From: Halorubrum rubrum
GTDB taxonomy: Archaea > Halobacteriota > Halobacteria > Halobacteriales > Haloferacaceae
Direction of reading: 5' to 3'
Assembly (NCBI RefSeq): GCF_024494685.1
Contig: NZ_JANHDM010000012.1
Location: forward strand, 62,001 to 126,000
DNA: 64,000 nt
Made by a program: the position numbers and the translations under genes. Under the pieces are notes generated by a model that saw nothing but the letters and a program-made list of their open reading frames with translations, did no database searches and was not told the DNA's origin. Positions 1 to 7,798 of this stretch are shown here, piece after piece. Numbering within the stretch: position 1 is the stretch's first letter; every line of letters starts with the position of its first letter.

Positions 1-91
1 TCCATACGATCCCGACGAGCGAGCCGTCACGACGGGAGTTCGGCCGGACGTCACGACGGCGGTTCGGTCGCTCGCCAGGGTCGGCTCCCCG

Positions 92-1231
92 TCACCACTC
101 GCGTGCCGCGAGCGTCGCGTAGAGGTCCCGGCACCGGTCGAGCACGTCGATAGAGACGCTCTCCGTCTCCGTGTGCGCCTCGCCGGGCTCCGAGGGGCCA
201 CAGACGAGACACTCCGTGCCGGCCTCCGACAGCCATCCCGCATCGGTGGCGTGCGGTTTGGTGACGTGTTCGGGGCGACCGAGCCCGCGGGCCTCGTGGA
301 CCTCGCGCGCGGCCGACAGCGCGGCGTCGGCGAACGCGTCGTCGCCACAGCCCATCGGCGGGAGGTCCTGGTCGACGGTCCACTCGACGCCGGAAACCGC
401 CTCCGTGCGCGCCAGGTCCGCCCGCTCGCCGGGGACGGTTCGTTCGTCGATCGTCACCTCACACCGGTCGGGGATCACGTTCCAGGTGTCGCCGCCGTGG
501 AAGCCCGTGACGACGACCGACCCGGTCACGTCCTCGCCGAACACCGTCGCCTTCGGGGCGTCGAGCCCCCGGACGACGTCGACGGCGTCGCAGGCGCGGT
601 AGACCGCGTTCTCTCCCGCCTCGGGCTCGGAGGCGTGTGCCGCGTCGCCCGACGCGACGAGCGTCGACGCCCGCCGGCCCTTGTGGGCGACGACGACGTC
701 GGTCACGCCCGGCTTCGAGTAGTTCGTCGACCCCTCCGCGACGAGCGCGTGGTCGGGAACGAACCCCTCGTCTATCGCGTGGCGTGCCCCCTCGCCGCCG
801 GTCTCCTCGCCGACGAGGGAGGCGACCGCGAGCTCTCGACCCGCCGGCGGCGTCGCGTCCCGGAACGCGAGCAGGCAGGCGGCGACCGCGCCCTTCATGT
901 CCGCCGTCCCGCGGCCGTGGATCCGGCCGTCGCGGCGCTCGACGACGTACTCGCCGTCCGTCCCCTCGCCCGCCGTCTGCCGCTCCGCCGGCGGGACCAC
1001 GTCGTGGTGGCCGACGAGCGCGAACGTCCCCGCGTCGGGGTCGGTGCCGATCCCAGGCTTGCCGTTTCCTCCCGCCCGCTTGTACGCGATCACGTTGCCG
1101 ACCGCGTCGCGCTCGACGTCGGCGTCGGTCTCCGCCCGGAGCCACTCCTCGATGGCGTCGCCGGCTGCGGTCTCGTCCTCGTGGGAGGGGATCGAGACCA
1201 GCCGTTCGGTCAGGTCCGCGAGTTCGCTCAT
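92..1231 (-). CDS. M20 family metallopeptidase (ArgE/DapE/ACY1 type)
   Basis: Zinc-dependent amidohydrolase or deacylase of 379 residues. The di-metal site is visible: HxDxVP at H75-P80 with ligands H75 and D77, the bridging D111 in GRGTADMKG, the catalytic pair E142-E143 in GEETGGEG, E166, and a C-terminal His in GEAHTETE. Length fits the family. The ATG at 1231 is chosen because the short upstream extension is not family-like. Relatives cleave N-acyl groups from amino acids (acetylornithine, succinyl-diaminopimelate, N-acyl or carboxypeptide substrates), and the substrate cannot be fixed from sequence. Probably cytoplasmic. It lies just downstream of the DUF357 gene on the same strand, so it may share its transcript. 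Confidence 0.9.
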   Translation of the reverse strand: MSELADLTERLVSIPSHEDETAAGDAIEEWLRAETDADVERDAVGNVIAYKRAGGNGKPGIGTDPDAGTFALVGHHDVVPPAERQTAGEGTDGEYVVERRDGRIHGRGTADMKGAVAACLLAFRDATPPAGRELAVASLVGEETGGEGARHAIDEGFVPDHALVAEGSTNYSKPGVTDVVVAHKGRRASTLVASGDAAHASEPEAGENAVYRACDAVDVVRGLDAPKATVFGEDVTGSVVVTGFHGGDTWNVIPDRCEVTIDERTVPGERADLARTEAVSGVEWTVDQDLPPMGCGDDAFADAALSAAREVHEARGLGRPEHVTKPHATDAGWLSEAGTECLVCGPSEPGEAHTETESVSIDVLDRCRDLYATLAAREW

Positions 1232-1315
1232 ACACCCGAGTCTGCGGACGGACACATAAATGCGCGCGGAACGGGTCGGTCGACGGGCGTCACGTCGTGA
1301 GTCGGGTGGCGACCG

Positions 1316-1600
1316 TCACGTCGTGAACAGTTCGGTCCCGTCCGGGACCGCGAACAGCCCCAGCCGGACGCCGGCGTCGAGCCACCCGTAGCCGTACGAG
1401 TAGGACGCGAGCGCGTTGACGGGGTCGCCGTTCGCGCGGAAGTGGCGGCCGTCCTCCAGGTACGACTCCGCCATCTCGGCGACGTCGGCGGCGGCGTCGC
1501 CGAGCGGGGTGTCCGCCGGAGGCCGCGGCTCCGCGGCATCGAGCGCGTCGGCGAGCATCCGCTCGTACCGGTCCGTCTTCTCCGCGAGGTCGGCGGTCAT
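1316..1600 (-). CDS. DUF357 family protein
   Basis: A 94-residue, mostly helical acidic protein beginning MTADLAEKTDRYERML. The pattern of a leading helix, a Pro-rich linker, then helices ending in a YSYGYGWLDAGVRLGL segment matches the archaeal DUF357 family as I know it. Function unknown. The ATG at 1600 is preferred over longer in-frame starts because the upstream extension is basic and lacks haloarchaeal composition, and a T-rich TATA-like stretch (GACTTTTGG on the coding strand) lies about 23-32 bases before it, as expected for a leaderless transcript. The M20 peptidase follows 84 bases downstream in the same direction. Confidence 0.8.
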   Translation of the reverse strand: MTADLAEKTDRYERMLADALDAAEPRPPADTPLGDAAADVAEMAESYLEDGRHFRANGDPVNALASYSYGYGWLDAGVRLGLFAVPDGTELFTT

Positions 1601-1837
1601 ACCGTCCCCTTCTCGGGGACGGCCAAAAGTCGATCCCACTCGCGTCACCCTTGCGCCGTCCTCGTTTCCGTCCAGACGCCGGTCCTGCCTGTCCGTGATG
1701 ATCCGAGTGAATGACGGGTCCCTTATGGCTCGGACGGCGAGGGGATCCCGGTCGACGTGCCTCTGACGACACACCGACCGTATCTTTTGAGCGTGCTCGG
1801 CTCCGTCCGCTCACCGTCGTACCGGACCGACACGGGA

Positions 1838-1843
1838 CTATAG
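1838..1843 (+). promoter_or_regulatory. TATA box for the membrane protein at 1869
   Basis: ACTATA(GG) lies 26-31 bases before the ATG at 1869, the spacing typical of leaderless haloarchaeal promoters. Inferred from position and AT content only. Confidence 0.45.
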
Positions 1844-1868
1844 GACCCTCCGGCGTGTAGTCGGCGAC

Positions 1869-2837
1869 ATGACCGACTGGCCGCGCCGCGCGGAGCGCTG
1901 GTTCCTGTTGCGCGCGAACCGACTCCTCGTCGCCGGCACGTTGACCGCCGCGGTGTTCGTCGCGTTCGTGGTCGCCGTCTCCGTGCTCCCGCCGCCGTTC
2001 GTCGAGCGAATGAGCGCGAGCGACCCGGTCGAGACGCTGTTCGGGACGATGATCGCGGCGGTCGTGACCGGAACGACGCTCGTCGTCACGATCGGCCAGC
2101 TCGTGCTCACCCAGGAGAACGGCCCGCTCGGCGACCAGCGGGACCGACTACGCGACTCGATGGACGTACGAGAGTTCACGGCCGAACTGATCGGATCCCC
2201 CGTCTCGACGGACCCGGCCGTCTTTCTCGGCGACATCGTCGAGACCATCGCCGATCGGACCGGGGACCTACGGCGGTCCGCCGGCGACTCGGAGAACGGC
2301 GACCTCGGGAACGAGGTCGAGGCGTTCACCGAGGAGGTGGCTCGGGACGCGGCCGTGGTGACGGAACGGCTCGACGGCGCTCGGTTCGGGTCCTTCGACG
2401 TGATCTCGGCCGCGCTCCGCTTCGGTTACAGCCGGAAGATCGCGCGTATCGAGCGTCTCTCCGCCGAGTACGGGGGGTCGATCTCGAAGACCGAGCACGC
2501 GCTGCTCGACGATCTGAAGACGCTGTTGTCGCTGTACGGTTCGGCACGAGAACACGTCAAAACGCTGTATTTCCAGTGGGCGCTCATCGATCTGTCACGG
2601 CTGATCCTCTACGCGGCGATCCCCGCGGTGACCGTCGCGGGGATCGCCCTCGCCGTCGTCGACCCGACGACGTTTCCGGGGGCCACGCTCGGGATCGACC
2701 ACGTCGTCCTCGCGGTCGGGGCCGCGTTCGCGGTGACGCTTTCCCCGTTCATGCTGTTCGTCTCGTACGTCCTCCGGATCCTGACGGTCGCGAAGCGGAC
2801 GCTCGCCATCGAACCGCTGGTGTTGCGGGAGGAGTGA
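1869..2837 (+). CDS. Conserved haloarchaeal membrane protein, four TM segments
   Basis: A 322-residue protein with two N-terminal transmembrane helices (about residues 17-40 and 55-82), a soluble region of about 155 residues rich in charged helices, and two C-terminal helices (about 238-262 and 275-306). No catalytic motif recognised. The 2+2 helix layout with a large cytosolic-type middle is reminiscent of DUF-type haloarchaeal membrane proteins, but I cannot assign a named family. Its own TATA box precedes it. A 43-residue membrane peptide gene follows 76 bases downstream but appears to have its own promoter. Confidence 0.75.
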   Translation: MTDWPRRAERWFLLRANRLLVAGTLTAAVFVAFVVAVSVLPPPFVERMSASDPVETLFGTMIAAVVTGTTLVVTIGQLVLTQENGPLGDQRDRLRDSMDVREFTAELIGSPVSTDPAVFLGDIVETIADRTGDLRRSAGDSENGDLGNEVEAFTEEVARDAAVVTERLDGARFGSFDVISAALRFGYSRKIARIERLSAEYGGSISKTEHALLDDLKTLLSLYGSAREHVKTLYFQWALIDLSRLILYAAIPAVTVAGIALAVVDPTTFPGATLGIDHVVLAVGAAFAVTLSPFMLFVSYVLRILTVAKRTLAIEPLVLREE

Positions 2838-2881
2838 CGAACGGTCGGCGTCCGCTCCGCCCACACGACCCGAGCGCCGAC

Positions 2882-2890
2882 GTTTTATAT
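2882..2890 (+). promoter_or_regulatory. TATA box for the small membrane peptide
   Basis: GTTTTATAT sits 24-32 bases before the ATG at 2914. This is a strong AT-rich island in GC-rich surroundings and supports the small gene being real. Confidence 0.6.
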
Positions 2891-2913
2891 CCTGGCTGAT
2901 CGATCCCTCTCGC

Positions 2914-3045
2914 ATGAGCATCGGCAAGATCCTCAGTGGGGAGGAACTCACCACGCGACGCGTGGGGATCATCATCGTCGGCTGGATCGTCTTCGTCTGT
3001 GTCGTTTCGGTTCTGCTCCTCCTCTTTACGGCCTTCCAGATCTGA
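2914..3045 (+). CDS. Small single-pass membrane protein (43 aa)
   Basis: A short gene encoding 43 residues: a polar head MSIGKILSGEELTTRR, then one hydrophobic helix (about residues 18-41, starting GIIIVGWIVF) and a short tail ending FQI. The positively charged TTRR just before the helix predicts an N-in orientation. A good TATA box lies at the right distance. No known function. Small single-TM proteins of this sort are common and often missed in haloarchaeal annotations. Confidence 0.7.
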   Translation: MSIGKILSGEELTTRRVGIIIVGWIVFVCVVSVLLLLFTAFQI

Positions 3046-3112
3046 CACGTCGGGGCGTCTCCAGTTGGGACGGTGTCGACCGGCGAGAGGCGGTCGACGG
3101 ATCGGAGACGTC

Positions 3113-3119
3113 GTCTATT
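3113..3119 (+). promoter_or_regulatory. TATA box for the pirin gene
   Basis: TCTATTT lies 26-32 bases before the ATG at 3145 and helps select that start over an upstream in-frame ATG at 3073. Confidence 0.5.
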
Positions 3120-3144
3120 TGTTTCTCGCGCCCGTCTCGGTCCT

Positions 3145-3900
3145 ATGAGCACCGGATCGACGGCGACGCTTCACACGGCCCCGCGGTCGACGGTCGAACG
3201 GGATCAGGGGTCGTTCCGAACTCGGTTCAATTTCCCCGGCCGACTCAGCCCCGACCACGACGACCACGGGTACGGCCCCCTCTCGACCGTGGTCGAGTCG
3301 TTCATGGACCCCGGCACGCTGATCCCGATGCACCAGCACCGAAACGAGGAGATCGTCTCGTGGGTGCCCGCGGGCTCGATGCGTCACGACGACCGCGAGG
3401 GCAACGACCTCGTCACGGACGCCGACCACCTCATGGTCATGAACGCCGGCGAGGGGTTCTGGCACGCGGAGCGAACCCTCGCCGACGACCCGCCCCTGCG
3501 CATGCTCCAGATCTTCGTCCGCCCGCGCGAGCTCGATCTCCCCTCGGGGATCCAACACGAACTGCTCCCCGAGCCGGTCGCGGGCGAGTGGCGACACCTG
3601 TTCGGTCCCGAGGGCACCGACGCGCCCCTCTCGGTCCGAAACCGGGTCCACCTCCACGACGTCCGCCTCGAGGCGGGCCAGCGCGTCGACCTCCCCGTCG
3701 AGGACGGCTGGGACACGTACTTCTACGTGTTCGACGGGACCGTCTCCGGCGGCGGCGAGACGCTCGAGTCGACCGAGAGCGGCCTGCTCGTCGGCGACGG
3801 TGCCGATCTGGCGCTGGCCGCCGACACCGACGCGACCCTGGTCGCGTTCCGCATCGATCCCGACGCGCCGGTCACCCGCCAGGGGACGATCGGGCGGTAG
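3145..3900 (+). CDS. Pirin family protein
   Basis: Bicupin of 251 residues. The pirin metal ligands are all present in the N-terminal cupin: H63 and H65 in PMHQHRNEE, and H107 and E109 in GFWHAER. The C-terminal cupin (about 140-245) has no metal motif, as usual for pirins. Family members bind Fe and include quercetin 2,3-dioxygenases and redox-dependent regulators; the physiological role in haloarchaea is unknown. The start at 3145 is chosen from the TATA box, and because the family begins near residue 10. Monocistronic by appearance. Confidence 0.9.
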   Translation: MSTGSTATLHTAPRSTVERDQGSFRTRFNFPGRLSPDHDDHGYGPLSTVVESFMDPGTLIPMHQHRNEEIVSWVPAGSMRHDDREGNDLVTDADHLMVMNAGEGFWHAERTLADDPPLRMLQIFVRPRELDLPSGIQHELLPEPVAGEWRHLFGPEGTDAPLSVRNRVHLHDVRLEAGQRVDLPVEDGWDTYFYVFDGTVSGGGETLESTESGLLVGDGADLALAADTDATLVAFRIDPDAPVTRQGTIGR

Positions 3901-3931
3901 GTCCGTCGGTCGGCGGGGGCGGCCGGCGTGA

Positions 3932-4099
3932 GGGCGACCGGAGGCGACCGCCGATGGATCGGAGAGCGGTGCGGGTTTATGCACTCTCACCGACGAGGAG
4001 ACGATCGAGACCGACGTCTTCGGCGAGGGCGAGGACGTCGGCGACGACAGCGAGACGGACGACGGCAGCACCGACGATGACGGCGCACTCCCGTTGTGA
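3932..4099 (+). pseudogene. Possible remnant of an acidic protein C terminus
   Basis: Between the pirin and Rid genes one frame is open from a stop at 3929 to TGA at 4097-4099 and reads as a typical haloarchaeal acidic tail (for example TDEETIETDVFGEGEDVGDD, later STDDDGALPL). There is no ATG, GTG or TTG in frame, so it cannot be translated as it stands. Either it is the degraded end of a lost gene or a chance acidic frame. A TTTATG element at 3976-3981 could be a relic promoter. Low certainty. Confidence 0.3.
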
Positions 4100-4218
4100 C
4101 GACCGAAAGGAGTGAACCGCACCGGACCGAGGCCGTGAACCTCTCGGAGTCACTCCGGAGGGCCGCCGTCGAACCGCGCTACGAAATCCCTTTGTTGGAC
4201 CGTGGTGACCTCGACTCC

Positions 4219-4608
4219 ATGGAACGGAAACGGGTATCCTCGGGCACCGAGTGGGAGTCGACGGTCGGGTACTCTCGGGCGATTCGGGTCGGCTCGCACG
4301 TACACGTTTCGGGGACGACGGCGACCGACGACGACGGAGACGTCGTCGGCGAGGGCGATCCGTACGAGCAGACGAGGAGGGCGATTCGGAACGTCGAGGA
4401 CGCTCTCCGGGAGGCCGGCGCGTCGCTCGAGGACGTGGTCAGAACCCGGATGTTCGTCACGGACGTCGACGAGTGGGAGGCGGTCGGCGAGGCCCACGGC
4501 GAGGCGTTCGGCAACGTTCGGCCGACCACGAGCATGGTCGAAGTGAGCCGCCTCATCGATCCGGAGATGCTCGTGGAGATCGAGGCCGTCGCGATCGTCC
4601 CGGAGTGA
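4219..4608 (+). CDS. Rid family (YjgF/YER057c/UK114) protein without the RidA arginine
   Basis: A 129-residue chorismate-mutase-like fold protein covering the full Rid domain: HVHVSGTTATDDDG, EDVVRTRMFVTDVDEWE and the C-terminal strand MLVEIEAVAIV. In RidA enzymes the 2-iminobutanoate/2-iminopropanoate carboxylate is bound by an Arg in the (A/G)RSxVEV segment; here that segment reads RPTTSMVEV, so the Arg is Thr. This places it with the Rid groups that are not classical imine deaminases (family knowledge). The ATG at 4219 is selected as the family's usual length begins there; an in-frame ATG at 4096 would add a 41-residue non-conserved extension. A second, Arg-containing Rid protein is at 55730-56110. 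Confidence 0.85.
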   Translation: MERKRVSSGTEWESTVGYSRAIRVGSHVHVSGTTATDDDGDVVGEGDPYEQTRRAIRNVEDALREAGASLEDVVRTRMFVTDVDEWEAVGEAHGEAFGNVRPTTSMVEVSRLIDPEMLVEIEAVAIVPE

Positions 4609-4646
4609 ACCCCGCTGCCGCACCGGCCGGGGTCGGGTCGACGCGC

Positions 4647-4847
4647 TCAGTTCCCGCCGCTCCGTTCTAACGGAAGCGTCGCGACGCCGACCGCGAGGCC
4701 GCCGAACGTCCCCGTGACGACCGCGTCGACCGCTCGGTCGTCGGCGAACGCGAACTCGACGACGCCCGCGACGGCGATCCGGACGACGACGGTCGCGAGG
4801 AGGTACCTCGGCGGGTCCGAGCGATCGAGAGCGAGCGACGGGGTCAC
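4647..4847 (-). CDS. Small membrane protein, GTG start, coupled to DUF5804-like gene
   Basis: Encodes 66 residues with two short hydrophobic stretches (about residues 17-34 and 43-60: LLATVVVRIAVAGVVEF and VVTGTFGGLAVGVATLPL), suggesting a two-helix membrane hairpin. It begins with GTG at 4847-4845, which overlaps the TGA of the upstream gene in a GTGA motif, a hallmark of translational coupling. No family recognised. The reading is supported by the overlap geometry and sensible haloarchaeal amino acid use rather than by homology. Confidence 0.65.
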   Translation of the reverse strand: MTPSLALDRSDPPRYLLATVVVRIAVAGVVEFAFADDRAVDAVVTGTFGGLAVGVATLPLERSGGN

Positions 4848-5317
4848 CCCGAGAACTCCGCCTCGCTCACCCGGACCACGAGCGTCTCCTCGACATCGCG
4901 AAGGTCGTACTCGGGGACCTCGCCCTGCGTCCGCCGGACGAAGAGCGGCTCGACGGGCTCGCCGTCGACGAGCCCGAACACCTTCAGCCGCTGGTCGGTC
5001 TCCTCGGGAGGAACCTCGCCGTCCCGGACCTCGCGTGCGAGGTCGCGCGAGAGCCACTCGGAGCGGGAGACGGACGGCTCCAGGACGATCGCCTCGGCGA
5101 CAAACCGGACGAGGTACCAGTCGAGGTCGTTCAAAAGCGACACCGCCGTCCCGAGGCTCACGGTGTCGACGGCGACGCTGTTGGCGAACGGCTCGGCGAT
5201 CTCGTAGGTCGCGAGCGCCTTCCGCGCGGTCTCGCGGGACAACAGCTCGTAACTCAGGTTCGCGTCGGACTCGCCGAGGAGACACACCCGCGTCACGTCC
5301 GTGAACTCGGATGGCAC
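4844..5317 (-). CDS. Haloarchaeal DUF5804-like protein
   Basis: A soluble 157-residue acidic protein. The segments RVCLLGESDANLSYELLSRE, SLLNDLDWYLVRFVAEA and SRSEWLSRDLARE fit what I recall of the Halobacteria-restricted DUF5804 family; the name is from memory. Function unknown. GTG at 5317 is chosen because TTTAC on this strand (5348-5344) lies 27-31 bases upstream; a second GTG at 5296 is possible. It is divergent from the histidine kinase and shares the small palindromic promoter between them. Its stop overlaps the GTG of the small membrane protein. Confidence 0.7.
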   Translation of the reverse strand: MPSEFTDVTRVCLLGESDANLSYELLSRETARKALATYEIAEPFANSVAVDTVSLGTAVSLLNDLDWYLVRFVAEAIVLEPSVSRSEWLSRDLAREVRDGEVPPEETDQRLKVFGLVDGEPVEPLFVRRTQGEVPEYDLRDVEETLVVRVSEAEFSG

Positions 5318-5343
5318 CGGGAAATCGATTGCGGTCGACCGGA

Positions 5344-5356
5344 GTAAACGATTTAC
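5344..5356. promoter_or_regulatory. Palindromic divergent promoter GTAAA-CGA-TTTAC
   Basis: GTAAACGATTTAC is a perfect 5+5 inverted repeat with a 3-base centre. The right arm TTTAC lies 24-28 bases before GTG 5380 (plus strand) and the complement of the left arm lies 27-31 bases before GTG 5317 (minus strand). Each arm can thus serve as TATA box for one of two leaderless genes. Confidence 0.55.
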
Positions 5357-5379
5357 GTCTCTCCTCGGACTCTCGATCC

Positions 5380-6471
5380 GTGTCCTCCACGTTCGATCGG
5401 ATCCGTCCGGAACACGGCGTCCACGCGCTTGGAACGTTTTGTTTCGGGCTCGGGACAGTTCACCTCCTCACCGAGGGGACGGGGTTCGGGACGGGACTCG
5501 AGGCGTTCGTGGTCGGGAGCATCTCCGCGTTCGTCGTGTTCACCGGACGCGAACTCCGGGATCGATCGATCTCCGCGTCCGGCCGGTGGCGAGTGGTGCG
5601 GTTGGGAGTCGGCGTGGCGGGGTCGTTCGCGCTGTTGGCGGTCGCGATCTGGAGCATCTGGCTGCTGGAGGGCGACCCTACCGAGTTCTCGTTTCTGCTC
5701 TCCTTCATTACCGCCCTCGGGGCGATGGTCGGCGTCCGAGGCGGTCTATACGCCGTCGAGTCGGACGAGCGGCTCGAGGAGGCCGAGGACCTGAGCAAAC
5801 TCCTGACGATCAACCATCGCGTCCTGCGGCACGACCTCCGGAACGAGCTCTCCGTCGCGCTCGGGTACCTGGATAACATCGAAACGTCCGATACACCGAC
5901 AGAAACGGCCGAAGAGGCCCGGATGATCCGGAAACACCTCGAGCGGATCCTCGAGACGACGGATCGAACACGCCGGGTCGTATCGATCTGGAACGCGGAC
6001 CGGCGAACGGCGTTCGATCTCACGTCGTTGATCGAAGAGCGGGTCGACCGGCTTCGAGGCGTCCACCCGGACGTCGACATCTCGACGCGTTTCACGGCCG
6101 ACTGCCGCGTCGAGGCCCACCCCGCCCTTCCGACGGCAGTCGAGGAGGCGCTGCGGAACGCGGTCGAGCACACGCCAGACGACGCGTCGATCACCGTCAC
6201 CGTCCGAGCGGATCGAGCGGGCTCGGCGGTCGTCGAGGTGGCCGACACGGGATCGGGGATCTCGAAGTTCGACGTCGATGCGATCGAGAGCGAAGGTGAG
6301 ACGCCCCTCGTCCACACCCAGGGACTCGGCCTCTGGATGATCTACTGGACGCTCGAAACGTCGGACGGCGACCTCGAGTTGGCCGAGAACCGACCCACGG
6401 GAACGGTCGTCCGGATGACGCTCCCGGCGACGTGTCGGTTGGGATGCGAGGAGTCGGGAACGCCTCGGTAG
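5380..6471 (+). CDS. Membrane sensor histidine kinase
   Basis: Two-component sensor of 363 residues from GTG 5380. About four N-terminal transmembrane helices (roughly residues 14-31, 39-56, 73-95 and 103-126) are followed by a HisKA-like H box with phosphoacceptor H151 in RVLRHDLRNELS, then an HATPase_c domain with N box EEALRNAVEHTP, G1 ADTGSGI and G2 QGLGLWMI. There is no PAS, GAF or receiver domain. This 4-TM sensor with short linker is a common haloarchaeal design; the signal is unknown and no response regulator is adjacent. GTG 5380 is preferred to an ATG at 5311 because the shared divergent promoter sits 24-28 bases upstream. Confidence 0.85.
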   Translation: MSSTFDRIRPEHGVHALGTFCFGLGTVHLLTEGTGFGTGLEAFVVGSISAFVVFTGRELRDRSISASGRWRVVRLGVGVAGSFALLAVAIWSIWLLEGDPTEFSFLLSFITALGAMVGVRGGLYAVESDERLEEAEDLSKLLTINHRVLRHDLRNELSVALGYLDNIETSDTPTETAEEARMIRKHLERILETTDRTRRVVSIWNADRRTAFDLTSLIEERVDRLRGVHPDVDISTRFTADCRVEAHPALPTAVEEALRNAVEHTPDDASITVTVRADRAGSAVVEVADTGSGISKFDVDAIESEGETPLVHTQGLGLWMIYWTLETSDGDLELAENRPTGTVVRMTLPATCRLGCEESGTPR

Positions 6472-6519
6472 CGCGGTCGCGACGGCGTCGGCCCTCGCGC
6501 CCCCGGCGGACGCTCGAAC

Positions 6520-7722
6520 TCAGAACGTGGAGACGTCGCCGACGATGACCCGGCGGGTGACGCCGGTCACGTCCGCCAGTTCGTCGTCGACGATCCCGAC
6601 GATCTCGTCTTCGATCGCCGACAGCTCGACGCCCTCCTCGGTGACGATCTGTGCGTCGGCGACGTGGGGCTCGTCGATCGGGCGGCCGATCTGCGAGAGC
6701 AGCCGGACCTGGAGGTCGCGGATCCCGTCGACCTCGTCGGTGACCGTCTCCGCGACGTGCGTCGACAGCAGGTTGTAGATCTTCCCGATGTGGTTGACCG
6801 GGTTCTTCCCGGAGGTGGCCTCCATCGACATCGGGCGGTTCGGCGTGATGAGCCCGTTCGCGCGGTTGCCTCGCCCGACGGAGCCGTCGTCGCCCTGTTC
6901 GGCCGAGGTTCCGGTGACGGTGAGGTAGATCGAGCCCTCCTCGTAGTCGTCGGCCGTGTTGACGTCGACGTGTACCTCGCGGTCCGTGTGGCTCTCCGCG
7001 AGGTCGGTCACGAACTCGCGGACGCCGCTCACGGCGTCGTCGTACTCGTCGAGGTCGGCGACGTGCGCGTCGACCATCGCGGCCGCGACCGTGATGTCGA
7101 TGCGGTCGCCCTCGCGTTTGCCCATCACCTTCACGTCGGGGCCGAGCTCGGGGTGGTCGGCGTAGTAGGTCGTGTTGAGCTCGCGTTCGGTCTCGTGGAC
7201 GATCGTCTCCGTCTCGGTCAACGGGGCGTGGCCGACGCCGAAGGAGGTGTCGTTGGCCATCGGGACCTCCTGGGTCTCCTCGCCGAAGACGTCCTGGAGG
7301 TCGCCGGAGCCCTCGCCGAGCCTGACGTCGACGATCACGTCCGTCCCGTACTCGAGCTCCGGGAGCGCCTCACCGAGGTACTCGCGGGCGGCCGCGAGCG
7401 CGGTGGAATCCACCGGGAGCTGTCGGCCCTCGTACTCCTTCGTGGCACGGCCGACGATCAGCACGTAGATCGGCTCGATCACCTCGCCGCCGCCGAACGC
7501 CGGGGCGGCGCGACCCGCGACGAGCTGGGTCTCGTCGGTGTTGTAGTGGAGGACCTTGCCGACGCGGTCGAGGTAGAGCTGCGAGAGCGCGCGCGAGACC
7601 GACTCCGCGAGGCCGTCACAGATCGAGTCGGGGTGTCCGATGCCCTTCCGCTCGACGATCTCGACCTCCTGGTCCTCGACCGCCCGTCGGTCGAGGCGGC
7701 TGACTTGGATGTTCCGGGTCAT
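6520..7722 (-). CDS. mat: S-adenosylmethionine synthetase, archaeal type (MAT)
   Basis: Forms S-adenosylmethionine from methionine and ATP. At 400 residues it matches the archaeal MAT family, which is very divergent from bacterial MetK. Diagnostic segments include [18 protein letters not shown] near the N terminus, [14 protein letters not shown], and the glycine-rich [20 protein letters not shown]. Cytoplasmic, essential methyl-donor supply. A TATA element (AGTTATACT on the coding strand) is 27-36 bases before the ATG. The aminotransferase gene lies 76 bases upstream on the same strand, but the promoter between suggests independent expression. Confidence 0.96.
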   Translation of the reverse strand: MTRNIQVSRLDRRAVEDQEVEIVERKGIGHPDSICDGLAESVSRALSQLYLDRVGKVLHYNTDETQLVAGRAAPAFGGGEVIEPIYVLIVGRATKEYEGRQLPVDSTALAAAREYLGEALPELEYGTDVIVDVRLGEGSGDLQDVFGEETQEVPMANDTSFGVGHAPLTETETIVHETERELNTTYYADHPELGPDVKVMGKREGDRIDITVAAAMVDAHVADLDEYDDAVSGVREFVTDLAESHTDREVHVDVNTADDYEEGSIYLTVTGTSAEQGDDGSVGRGNRANGLITPNRPMSMEATSGKNPVNHIGKIYNLLSTHVAETVTDEVDGIRDLQVRLLSQIGRPIDEPHVADAQIVTEEGVELSAIEDEIVGIVDDELADVTGVTRRVIVGDVSTF

Positions 7723-7747
7723 GCGGATAGCGTCGTTTCCCGGCGGC

Positions 7748-7759
7748 AGTATAACTTGC
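7748..7759 (-). promoter_or_regulatory. TATA box for mat
   Basis: On the coding strand CAAGTTATACTG is centred about 31 bases before the mat ATG at 7722. Confidence 0.6.
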
Positions 7760-7798
7760 GGAAACCACTCCAGACAGAATAATGCCCTTCGGTAATCG

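Noticed and set aside
3979-4077. ATG-initiated basic peptide (MHSHRRGDD...)
   Set aside because: Arg-rich and unlike haloarchaeal proteins; the overlapping acidic frame is the more plausible reading, though itself a remnant.
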